18,055 bases of DNA, taken from assembly GCA_001873285.1 (NCBI GenBank), contig MNYV01000025.1, forward strand, positions 1 to 18,055, given 5' to 3'. The stretch is from Nitrospirae bacterium CG2_30_53_67 (GTDB lineage: Bacteria; CG2-30-53-67). The translations under genes were made by a program, and so were the position numbers. How positions within the stretch are numbered: the first letter of the stretch is position 1; each line of letters begins with the position of its first letter. This document shows, in pieces, positions 8,608 to 14,989 of this stretch. Below the pieces are notes generated by a model that saw nothing but the letters and a program-made list of their open reading frames with translations, ran no database searches and was not told the origin of the DNA.

Positions 8608-9321
8608 GTGACACGACTGGGAGTGAACATTGATCACGTGGCCACGATCCGTCAGGCCAGGCTGACCACGGAACCGGATCCGGTTGCGGCCGCGCTCATT
8701 GCCGAGCTGGCCGGAGCAGACGGCATTACCATCCACCTGAGAGAGGACCGCAGGCATATCCAGGACCGTGATTTAAGTTTGATCCGTCGTGTGATTCATG
8801 TCCGACTGAACCTGGAAATGGCGGCAACCGAGGAGATCATCCGGATCGCACTGAAGGAGAGACCGGATGCGGTCTGTCTCGTTCCTGAAAAGAGGGCGGA
8901 ACTCACGACTGAAGGCGGACTGGATGTGGCGGCCCATGGGAAGTCCCTGAAGCAAGGGATCCGGAGGCTGAGGCATAAGGGGATCGAGGTCAGCATCTTC
9001 GTGGATCCCGATCCCAGACAGGTGATCGCCTCAAAGGAGTTGAACGCTGATGCCGTGGAGATCCATACCGGCGCCTATGCGGAGGCCAAAGGCAAGGCGC
9101 AGGCCCGGGAACTGGAGCGTATCCATCGGGCCGTGCAGACTGCCCGTGAGATCGGGATCAGCATCCATGCAGGGCACGGGCTGACCTACCGGAACGTCAG
9201 CCGGATCGCCGCCATACCGGAGATCGAGGAGCTGAACATCGGACACAGCATCATATCCAGGGCGGTGCTGGTAGGGCTGGAACGGGCTGTCAGGGAAATG
9301 AAGGCGCTGGTGAACCCTTGA
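8608..9321 (+). CDS. pdxJ: Pyridoxine 5'-phosphate synthase
   Basis: PdxJ closes the ring in the DXP-dependent vitamin B6 pathway, joining 1-deoxyxylulose-5-phosphate to aminoacetone phosphate. The 237-residue protein keeps the family landmarks at near-canonical numbers: N7, D9, H10 and R18 in [15 protein letters not shown]43 and R45 in ITIHLRED, H50, and E70 in [28 protein letters not shown] and [17 protein letters not shown] complete the barrel. It starts with GTG preceded by AGAAAGGGG. The last codons (AAC CCT TGA) sit in a TTGAACCC-type repeat unit, so the extreme C-terminus may have been remodelled. The usual neighbour acpS is absent downstream. Confidence 0.96.
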   Translation: MTRLGVNIDHVATIRQARLTTEPDPVAAALIAELAGADGITIHLREDRRHIQDRDLSLIRRVIHVRLNLEMAATEEIIRIALKERPDAVCLVPEKRAELTTEGGLDVAAHGKSLKQGIRRLRHKGIEVSIFVDPDPRQVIASKELNADAVEIHTGAYAEAKGKAQARELERIHRAVQTAREIGISIHAGHGLTYRNVSRIAAIPEIEELNIGHSIISRAVLVGLERAVREMKALVNP

Positions 9322-9355
9322 ACCCTTTGTCAACTTAATTGACGATGAGCCGAGT

Positions 9356-10918
9356 ATGAAGGTCGCGAATGCTGAACAGATGAAGAGACTGGACCGGGAG
9401 GCCGTCAGGGAGTACAGGATCCCCGGAATCGTGCTTATGGAGAACGCCTCGCTGGGGGTGATCCGTTCCATGGAGACGAAATACGGCCGGCTTTGGGGGA
9501 GGTCCGTGCTGATCTTCTGCGGCAAGGGGAACAACGGCGGGGACGGGATGGCCTCGGCCAGACACCTTGCAAACCGAGGGGCGCACGTCCAGGTGGTTCT
9601 CTTGGGAGAACCTGAGAGCCTCCAGGAAGACGCAGCAGCCAATTACGCCATCTGCGAACGCATGAAGATCCGAATCCATCCGGTGGTCTCTCCAAAAGAT
9701 TTTTCTTCGGTTTCACGCTGGATCAGTAAGGCCGATCTTATCCTGGATGCGATCCTGGGAACCGGGATCGTCCCGCCGGTCCGCGGGCTGGTGGAACAGG
9801 CAGTACGCCGGATCAACCGGTCCGGTAAACCGGTGATCTCCGTGGACCTCCCCACAGGCTTGAGTGCGGACTCTTCTGAAATCGTCGGGGAGGTGGTTCA
9901 TGCGGATTTGACTGTCACCTTCGGTCTTCCCAAAATATCCCTGGTCCAGTATCCCTCATTGTCGAATGCCGGAGAGGTCCACGTGGCGGACATCAGCCTT
10001 CCTTGGGAACTCGTGGACCAGGCTGAGATCCCAGTGGAACTTCTCGGTGAGGAGATTCTGCAGGCCCTTCCGCCGAGGAGGCCCGATCTTCACAAGGGGG
10101 AAGCAGGCCGGGTCCTTCTGATCGCAGGATCCAGGGGAATGCCTGGAGCGGCGGTAATGGCCGCCCTATCCTGTTTCAGGTCCGGCGCCGGACTGGTCTA
10201 TGCCGCCGTGCCCGGGCGGGTGCGGGAGTTTTTTCATAAACAGTTGGTAGAGGGGATCACCGTCACCCTTCCGGAAACCGAGCGGGATCATCTGAGCCTC
10301 TCCGCTCTGCCGGATATCCTCGCTGCGGCCCGGGGGAAAAAGGCGGCGGTGATGGGGCCCGGAATCGGCCTTGACCCGGCAACGGGCGATATGGTACGAT
10401 CCCTCATTCAAAAGATCCGCATCCCCATGATTCTGGACGCCGACGCCCTCAGCCATCTGGCCGGGAATACGGCCCTACTCAGGAAAATCAGGATCCCGGT
10501 GATCCTGACCCCGCATCCCGGGGAGATGGCCAGGCTGACAGACGTCTCGGACAAGGTTTTAAAGACGCGCCGCGTGGATCTGGCCCGGGAATTCGCCGCG
10601 GCGTTTGGGGTGATTCTGGTTTTAAAAGGGGCCAGGACCGTGATTGCGGATCCCAAGGGCCGGGTCTGGATCAATCCAACGGGAAATCCGGGCATGGCCA
10701 CGGCCGGGACCGGGGACGTGCTCACGGGGATGATCGCCGGGCTTGCGGCCCAAGGGATGGCGCCTCTGCAGGCTGCGCTGGCCGGTGTTTTTCTGCACGG
10801 GCGCTGCGGGGACCGAGCCGCCGCACACCGGGGTAAACGAGGACTTCTTGCCAGAGACCTGATCCGTGAGATACCGAATGTCTTGAGGACCGTTGATGAC
10901 AAGAAAAGGACCCGATGA
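9356..10918 (+). CDS. nnr: Bifunctional NAD(P)HX epimerase / ADP-dependent NAD(P)HX dehydratase
   Basis: This two-domain enzyme repairs hydrated NADH and NADPH. The N-terminal YjeF_N-type half epimerises the R and S forms: GKGNNGGDG at 56-64, ILDAILGTG, then VISVDLPTGLSADS. The C-terminal ribokinase-like half dehydrates S-NAD(P)HX with ADP: HKGEAGRVLLIAGS, VMGPGIGL, MILDADALS, ILTPHPGEMARL, LVLKGARTVI, and the catalytic loop NPGMATAGTGDVL with D454. At 520 residues it has the normal fused length. It begins 34 bp after pdxJ with a poor ribosome site. Both halves look intact. Confidence 0.95.
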   Translation: MKVANAEQMKRLDREAVREYRIPGIVLMENASLGVIRSMETKYGRLWGRSVLIFCGKGNNGGDGMASARHLANRGAHVQVVLLGEPESLQEDAAANYAICERMKIRIHPVVSPKDFSSVSRWISKADLILDAILGTGIVPPVRGLVEQAVRRINRSGKPVISVDLPTGLSADSSEIVGEVVHADLTVTFGLPKISLVQYPSLSNAGEVHVADISLPWELVDQAEIPVELLGEEILQALPPRRPDLHKGEAGRVLLIAGSRGMPGAAVMAALSCFRSGAGLVYAAVPGRVREFFHKQLVEGITVTLPETERDHLSLSALPDILAAARGKKAAVMGPGIGLDPATGDMVRSLIQKIRIPMILDADALSHLAGNTALLRKIRIPVILTPHPGEMARLTDVSDKVLKTRRVDLAREFAAAFGVILVLKGARTVIADPKGRVWINPTGNPGMATAGTGDVLTGMIAGLAAQGMAPLQAALAGVFLHGRCGDRAAAHRGKRGLLARDLIREIPNVLRTVDDKKRTR

Positions 10919-10920
10919 AA

Positions 10921-10957
10921 CCACAGAGTGCACAGAGAAACAGTCTGTGTTCTGTGG
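10921..10957 (+). terminator. Imperfect stem-loop after nnr
   Basis: CCACAGA plus CACAGA pair with TCTGTG plus TTCTGTGG across a short bulge, starting 2 bp after the nnr stop codon. A TTTTAATAAA stretch follows a few bases later. It could end nnr transcription, or it may be a copy of a common CCACAGAG-type extragenic repeat. Confidence 0.4.
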
Positions 10958-10997
10958 TCAGGTTTTAATAAACGTTCAACCAGAAAAGGAGGAAAAC

Positions 10998-11184
10998 ATG
11001 AAAAGGATTCTTGCTTGCGCAGTCTTTTTAACTCTACGGGTCGGCCGCGCTCTCTTATTATCCGATGAAGAATCTTGGGATTTCGGCCGGATACCGGATG
11101 ATCCGCCTGGATGTGTCCGAGGATGGAGACAGTGCATTTCTTAAACTGGGCGGTCCGACCCTGTCTGCGACTCTTCGATTCTAA
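10998..11184 (+). pseudogene. Remnant of an outer-membrane beta-barrel protein gene
   Basis: A strong ribosome site (AAAGGAGGAAAAC) precedes an ATG and a signal-peptide-like start, MKRILACAVFLTL. The frame then breaks near 11035-11041. In another frame, from 11041, the codons read SAALSYYPMKNLGIS, then AGYRMIRLDVSED, then LKLGGPTLSATLRF and stop at 11182-11184. Alternating strands with a terminal aromatic Phe are typical of the last strands of outer-membrane barrels of the outer-membrane-protein/YfaZ kind. Signal peptide and barrel tail are kept but the middle (probably 100 or more residues) is gone and the halves are out of frame, so this is a decayed gene. The exact family is not identifiable. 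Confidence 0.65.
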
Positions 11185-11240
11185 AGAAGCTTATGAATGA
11201 TTTGATGGATGTTTATTTTAAAGAAAAGAGGTGAGGAACA

Positions 11241-11690
11241 TTGCTTGCAGCCAAAGATCTGATGACCCGGGACGTGATCACCGTGGGGCCCGACATGCCG
11301 GTCAAGGAACTGGCCAATCTGTTGGTCGAGCGCCATATCAGCGGCGCCCCCGTGGTTGACCGGGAGGGGGCGCTGGTCGGGATCATTACCGAGAAGGATC
11401 TGATCGAGAGTAATAAAAACATTCACATCCCGACTGTGGTGACCCTCTTTGACGCGGTGATCTATCTTGAAAGCGAAAAACACTTCAAGCAAGAGCTGAA
11501 AAAGATGGCCGCTTCCAAGGTGGAGGATATCATGGTCCGGAAGGTGGTCACCATCGGAGAAGAGACCTCCATCCGTGAGATTGCCGCGATCATGTCGGAA
11601 CGGGGCAAGGGTCTGCTTCCCGTGGTCCGGGATGGGAAGCTGGTCGGGATTGTGGGCAAGGCCGATATCGTCCGGTCCATGGCCGGATAA
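11241..11690 (+). CDS. CBS-domain pair protein
   Basis: The 149-residue protein consists of two CBS motifs and little else. The first is at about residues 5-55 (DLMTRDVITVGPDMPVKEL, then GAPVVDREGALVGIITEKDL). The second is at 93-147 (VEDIMVRKVVTIGEETSI, then LLPVVRDGKLVGIVGKADIV). Such stand-alone Bateman modules bind adenosine nucleotides such as AMP, ATP or c-di-AMP and regulate partners; the ligand cannot be read from the sequence. It begins with TTG preceded by AGGTGAGGA. Its location in a cluster with a c-di-AMP synthase makes a c-di-AMP link worth considering, but that is only an inference. Confidence 0.88.
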   Translation: MLAAKDLMTRDVITVGPDMPVKELANLLVERHISGAPVVDREGALVGIITEKDLIESNKNIHIPTVVTLFDAVIYLESEKHFKQELKKMAASKVEDIMVRKVVTIGEETSIREIAAIMSERGKGLLPVVRDGKLVGIVGKADIVRSMAG

Positions 11691-11700
11691 ACAAAGATCC

Positions 11701-11744
11701 CTCTCGGTGCGTCACCCTATTGATGAACAGGACCACTTAGGCGG
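11701..11744 (-). repeat. Right-end fragment of CCTAAGTGG-tipped MITE-like family (M2a)
   Basis: CTCTCGGTGCGTCACC followed by CTATTGATGAACAGG and ACCACTTAGGCGG matches the right end of the complete element at 14443-14615. It also matches, inverted with one mismatch over 41 bp, the segment 12861-12901. The left part of this copy is missing; the CBS gene ends 10 bp upstream. It lies directly in front of tsaE. Confidence 0.85.
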
Positions 11745-11768
11745 AAACCATTTCAGGGCGACAGGAGA

Positions 11769-12278
11769 ATGTCTGCCGGATTCATGATGCAAGCGGTTCT
11801 GCGTTCGTCTTCCGAGGAGGAGACTCTTTTGATCGGAGAACGCCTCGGCGGGCGCCTGGCCGGAGGCGATATCCTTGCCCTTGCAGGGAGGCTTGGCGCA
11901 GGAAAGACCGTTCTGGCCAAAGGGATCGCCAGGGGGCTCGGGATCAGGGAAGAGGACGTTGTGAGCCCCACCTATATGCTGATTCATGAAATTTCAGGGG
12001 CCGTGAAGCTCTTTCACGTGGACCTGTACCGTGTAACCGATATGGACGACCTGGAGAATGCCGGGTTCTACGACGTCTTCGATCAAGATGCCGTGACCGT
12101 CATTGAATGGGCTGACCGCTTTCCGGGCGCGGTCTCCGAACCGTATTTGATGATCAGGCTGCAATGCGTGGACGAGAATATCAGGGAGATCTTCATAGAG
12201 CCTCATGGGGAGAGGTTCAGGCGTCTTCTAAACCTCTTGGTGAAAGAAATTCCGTCTCACCTGATCTACAGGACATGA
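11769..12278 (+). CDS. tsaE: tRNA threonylcarbamoyladenosine biosynthesis ATPase TsaE
   Basis: TsaE is the P-loop ATPase that works with TsaB and TsaD to place the t6A modification at A37 of ANN-decoding tRNAs. Walker A is GRLGAGKT at 40-47. SPTYMLIHE near 66-74, FHVDLYR near 82-88 and VIEWADRFP near 111-119 are the standard TsaE motifs, all intact. The start is unsure: AGGAGA lies only 1 nt before the ATG at 11769, and ATGs at 11784 and 11787 would give a shorter N-terminus closer to the family. The gene begins just after the M2a repeat fragment. DUF507 genes follow. Confidence 0.93.
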   Translation: MSAGFMMQAVLRSSSEEETLLIGERLGGRLAGGDILALAGRLGAGKTVLAKGIARGLGIREEDVVSPTYMLIHEISGAVKLFHVDLYRVTDMDDLENAGFYDVFDQDAVTVIEWADRFPGAVSEPYLMIRLQCVDENIREIFIEPHGERFRRLLNLLVKEIPSHLIYRT

Positions 12279-12311
12279 GGGCGCGGGCCTCTTCCGGGAA
12301 AGGTATGGGGT

Positions 12312-12590
12312 ATGCTGTCGGAAGATGAGATCAGAAGTCTCTCAAAGGAGATGAGAAGAGTCCTCTCTGACGTCCGGGGTCTGGAGTTCCTCCGGCCTGT
12401 TGAAGAGATCGAGGAGAAGATCTCCTCTGTTCTTTCGCAGAACATGCAGGAGGAAATCAAGCTCAATGCCGAATGTGACAAGATCATGGATCAATATGCC
12501 GGGCAGATCGAGCGGGGGGATGCGGATCCTCACAAATTGTTTTCAATGATCAAGCGGAAACTGGCCCGGGAGAAGGGGGTTGTACTTTGA
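12312..12590 (+). CDS. DUF507 family protein, first of a pair
   Basis: A 92-residue, highly charged, helical-looking protein that begins LSEDEIRSLSKEM and contains GLEFLRPVEEIEEKI, then a DKIMDQY stretch and KLFSMIKRKLA. This pattern fits DUF507, a family of unknown function known mainly from Desulfobacterota, Nitrospirota and Aquificota, usually as adjacent paralogues. No catalytic residues or membrane segments are visible. Its stop overlaps the start of the second copy by 4 bp (TTGA), so the two are very likely co-translated and may form a heterodimer. Confidence 0.85.
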   Translation: MLSEDEIRSLSKEMRRVLSDVRGLEFLRPVEEIEEKISSVLSQNMQEEIKLNAECDKIMDQYAGQIERGDADPHKLFSMIKRKLAREKGVVL

Positions 12591-12868
12591 AACTCTCGGA
12601 AGACCGTATCTCACACCTTTCACACCTGATTTTGGATCAGATCCTGGAGCAGGGGCTGATCTTCATGAAGGAGGATGATGAACCTGCCGCACGGGCGGAA
12701 ATCAGGAAAGTTTTTGTAACCGAACTCCAGAAGGAAGAAGCGCTCGACCAAAAAATCCGGAACAAGATCGTTTCCTACAAGAGGACGATCCCTGAAGGGA
12801 GCAATGAATGGCATATCCTTTATCAACGCTTCCAGCGGGAAGAGAAGACCCGGAAGGGATCCGCCTAA
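12587..12868 (+). CDS. DUF507 family protein, second of a pair
   Basis: A 93-residue paralogue of the preceding gene, beginning KLSEDRISHLSHLI with ILEQGLIF and a C-terminal IRNKIVSYKR and EGSNEWHILYQRF. It is soluble and charged, with no recognised active site. The start is a TTG inside the overlapping stop of the first copy, with GGGGG upstream. The last codons (GCC TAA) lie in the tip of a repeat copy (CCGCCTAAGTGG), so the stop codon belongs to the element edge. The last residues may therefore differ from those of relatives. Confidence 0.85.
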   Translation: MKLSEDRISHLSHLILDQILEQGLIFMKEDDEPAARAEIRKVFVTELQKEEALDQKIRNKIVSYKRTIPEGSNEWHILYQRFQREEKTRKGSA

Positions 12869-12995
12869 GTGGTCCTGTTCATCAATAGGGTGACTCACCG
12901 ACCTGCCTGCCGTCAGGCAGGATCGTAGTGCGGTCTTATCTCCGCGCTCGGCGGAGCGCATACCCCATGTGGTACGCCGCAGGGATTGGTTCTCC
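12861..12995 (+). repeat. Left-end fragment of CCTAAGTGG-tipped MITE-like family (M2b) with hairpins
   Basis: CCGCCTAAGTGGTCCTGTTC followed by ATCAATAGGGTGAC is an inverted match, one mismatch in 41 bp, to 11704-11744. The following 100 bp carry a hairpin at 12902-12921 (CCTGCCTG, CAGGCAGG) and another at 12944-12959 (GCGCTC, GAGCGC). No right end is seen before the minus-strand gene at 13004. The hairpins lie between converging genes and could end transcription from either side. Confidence 0.8.
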
Positions 12996-13003
12996 AACGG
13001 GGC

Positions 13004-13555
13004 TTACTTCACGGAATTTTTCTTGTTATAGCCGACCAGGGCGATGGCGAACCGGTCGTCCTGGAAAGGATGCATGTCGGGGAAACGCTCAAAAAGCCAG
13101 CCGTTGAAGATTTCATTCCCTTCTTTCAGGACCGTCACCTTCAAGGCCGGATTCTTGGTCTCGTTTGAGAGGGACGTAATGGCATTCTGGTCCATGGAGA
13201 ACTGGGGCAGGAAGTCTCCGGCCTTGATGATCAGGCTGCTTCCCGGAATCGGGTAATCCGTATGCAGGGGAATCGTCTGATCCACGCTGGTCTTTTGGGT
13301 CTTATCCTCGATCCGGATGACCGCGGATTCCCACTGGCCTGCAACGCCTTCAGGCACGGAAACGGTCTTGGGGGTCTGGGATGGCGTGCCTTGATGCATG
13401 GGCATGGCCGGTTGTTGAGGGAGATCGGCTGAAGGTTGTGCCTGAGTTTGCGTCTGCGGCTGCGGCGGGGCCGCCGTCTTTTTCTGTTCACAAGCCGTGA
13501 AAGTAATCAAAGGAATTGAAACAAGGACCATTAAAAACCACGCAGATCGTTTCAT
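13004..13555 (-). CDS. DUF2155 domain lipoprotein
   Basis: From the start at 13555 (AGGAGA upstream) the protein has 183 residues. A lipoprotein signal runs MKRSAWFLMVLVSIPLITF into TAC, with C22 as the likely lipidated residue. A Pro/Gln-rich linker spans about residues 27-62. The C-terminal DUF2155 domain shows GQWESAVIRIEDK, then a FLPQFSMDQNAITS stretch, ALKVTVLKEGNEIF, and GWLFERFPDMHPF near the end. The domain has no known biochemical role; proteins of this type are found in Geobacter-like bacteria. It is divergent from the metallopeptidase gene, with only 56 bp between starts. A Met 22 codons upstream is in frame but would disrupt the signal peptide. Confidence 0.8.
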   Translation of the reverse strand: MKRSAWFLMVLVSIPLITFTACEQKKTAAPPQPQTQTQAQPSADLPQQPAMPMHQGTPSQTPKTVSVPEGVAGQWESAVIRIEDKTQKTSVDQTIPLHTDYPIPGSSLIIKAGDFLPQFSMDQNAITSLSNETKNPALKVTVLKEGNEIFNGWLFERFPDMHPFQDDRFAIALVGYNKKNSVK

Positions 13556-13611
13556 TGTTCTTCTCCTAAAAATGAAAGACGGAACCGTGCCTTTGGGCAC
13601 AATAAAAATGA

Positions 13612-14448
13612 ATGAAAACATTAATATATGGAAATGATAAAGTCAATATTTTTATTCCTCTGATTTTTGCGGGGATTTTATCTCTTTCACAGGGGTGCGC
13701 CGGTCTCAGACCCGCTCCCGGCTATGGTGAAGATGATTTCATGACCCATCCGGTCCTCGGGCTGCCCGTGACCATACGTTACCTTCCGGCGGATGCGCCC
13801 ATTCTCCCCCTTCTTGAGGAGACAATCCGTTCCGGCATGGAGAAGGCCGGGCAGTGGGGCGAGATCCGGACTCCCTTTACAGTGACCGTCTATCCGGACC
13901 ACGAGGCCTTGGAGAATGTCGTACAAAAAAGAGGGTATGGATGGCTCAAGGCCTGGGCCACGGAAGAGAAGATCTCCCTCCAGTCCCCGCGTTCCTGGAC
14001 GTTGTTCAGGGATCAATATCTCTTTGACCTCATGGCACACGAGTTGACCCATGTGATCCACTATCAGACCGCAGGAATCCAGGCCGGCCGTTCAGCGGAA
14101 AACGATCCCTTCTGGTTCAGGGAAGGGTTGGCGTCCGTGACCGCCGGGCAGGGGTACCGAAGGTATGGGAGGAAGGCGCTGCGGAGATTATTGCGGTCGG
14201 ACCCGAAGTTTGATCCCTTCTCTCCGTCAGAGAGGGATATCCGGGACCATGAGAAGCTGGTTTATTCATCAGCTCATTATCTGACGGTCTATCTGATCGA
14301 AACCTATGGTTCCGATCGGATCAGGGACCTCCTTCACAGGATCGCACTCGGGGATTCCTTTGAGACTGCCTTTGACAAGACCTATCCCGTTTCTTTAAAA
14401 CGGCTGAGGTCGGAATGGGAACCATGGCTGGAGATGAACGAACCTTAG
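13612..14448 (+). CDS. Gluzincin-type metallopeptidase (peptidase MA-like), probably exported
   Basis: The 278-residue protein has a hydrophobic N-terminal segment (VNIFIPLIFAGILSLSQGC), suggesting export; QGC could be a weak lipobox. The zinc site is HELTHVIHY with H143, E144 and H147. WFREGLAS follows, with E171 as the likely third ligand, the usual peptidase MA-like arrangement. The C-terminal half has SSAHYLTVYLIETYGSDRIRDLL, typical of that family. Substrate unknown. The start is the only good in-frame ATG, with a poor ribosome site. The stop codon TAG lies within the tip of the MITE-like element at 14443, so the native C-terminus may have been altered. Confidence 0.78.
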   Translation: MKTLIYGNDKVNIFIPLIFAGILSLSQGCAGLRPAPGYGEDDFMTHPVLGLPVTIRYLPADAPILPLLEETIRSGMEKAGQWGEIRTPFTVTVYPDHEALENVVQKRGYGWLKAWATEEKISLQSPRSWTLFRDQYLFDLMAHELTHVIHYQTAGIQAGRSAENDPFWFREGLASVTAGQGYRRYGRKALRRLLRSDPKFDPFSPSERDIRDHEKLVYSSAHYLTVYLIETYGSDRIRDLLHRIALGDSFETAFDKTYPVSLKRLRSEWEPWLEMNEP

Positions 14449-14615
14449 TGGTCCTATTCGTAAATACGGTCGCATTCGATTGCCGTAGGGCGGCCTCCTC
14501 GGCGTTCCGCTCCTTGCGACGTACCGCAGGGGGTACGCCTCAGTCGCGCGCCTTGATGAGTCCGCCCTACGGCACTCTCGGTACGTTACCATACTTACGA
14601 ACAGGACCACTTAGG
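14443..14615. mobile_element. Complete MITE-like element, CCTAAGTGG family (M2c)
   Basis: The 173-bp element runs from CCTTAGTGGTCCTATTCG to an inverted CGAACAGGACCACTTAGG, so the terminal inverted repeats extend over about 27 bp with few mismatches. A perfect inner inverted repeat pairs TGCCGTAGGGCGG (14481-14493) with CCGCCCTACGGCA (14562-14574). It encodes no protein and folds back nearly end to end. It supplies the stop codon of the upstream metallopeptidase gene. Tips and subterminal sequence match M2a and M2b. Confidence 0.85.
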
Positions 14616-14691
14616 TTTATATTCGCTCGCTAATCCAGCCCCCAAGGGGCGGGGAATGCACTCGCTATACTTTTTCAGTTATGAAATTAGT

Positions 14692-14957
14692 ATTATCTCC
14701 AAAAGAGCGGGTGAAAACATAAGGGGTCAAGGGGTCAAGGATTCCAGGGGTCAAGTGAAGTGCTTTTCAAGAAATTGAGGGTCCGAGGGGTCAAGGGGTC
14801 AAGGATTCAAGTGAAATACAGAAAAGCAAGCAAAGTCTCCAGAGAGAAACACTGGACCCCTTGAACCCTTGAACCCTTGAACCCTTGAACCCTTGACTCC
14901 TGTGACCCTATGGTTCTTCAACCCTCGACCCCTTTTTACCCGCTAAATGGGAGAAGG
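14692..14957 (+). repeat. Dispersed intergenic element, copy R4 (longest)
   Basis: Left end ATTATCTCCAAAAGAG with CGGGTGAAAACAT; several GGGGTCAAGG iterons; a core with GTGAAATACAGAAAAGCAAG and CTCCAGAGAGAAACACTGG; five head-to-tail TTGAACCCT units near 14860-14898; and a right end TTTTTACCCGCTAAATGGGAGA that is an imperfect inverse of the left. The longer length comes from extra iteron units. The stretch 14616-14691 before it holds no recognisable gene. The mnmA start lies about 32 bp downstream. Confidence 0.9.
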
Positions 14958-14989
14958 ACCTGAAATTATTGATAAGGAAGACAGTACAC

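Noticed and set aside
10893-11144. An 83-codon open frame starting inside the end of nnr
   Set aside because: It begins without a ribosome site within nnr and runs across the frame break of the outer-membrane protein remnant; the real start signal is the ATG at 10998.
12986-13256. Plus-strand frames opposite the DUF2155 gene
   Set aside because: The minus-strand frame has a lipoprotein signal, a good ribosome site and a recognisable domain; the plus-strand frames are shadows.
14415-14633. Small plus-strand frame across the 14443-14615 element
   Set aside because: It is created by the palindromic MITE-like sequence, starts inside the metallopeptidase gene and has no ribosome site.
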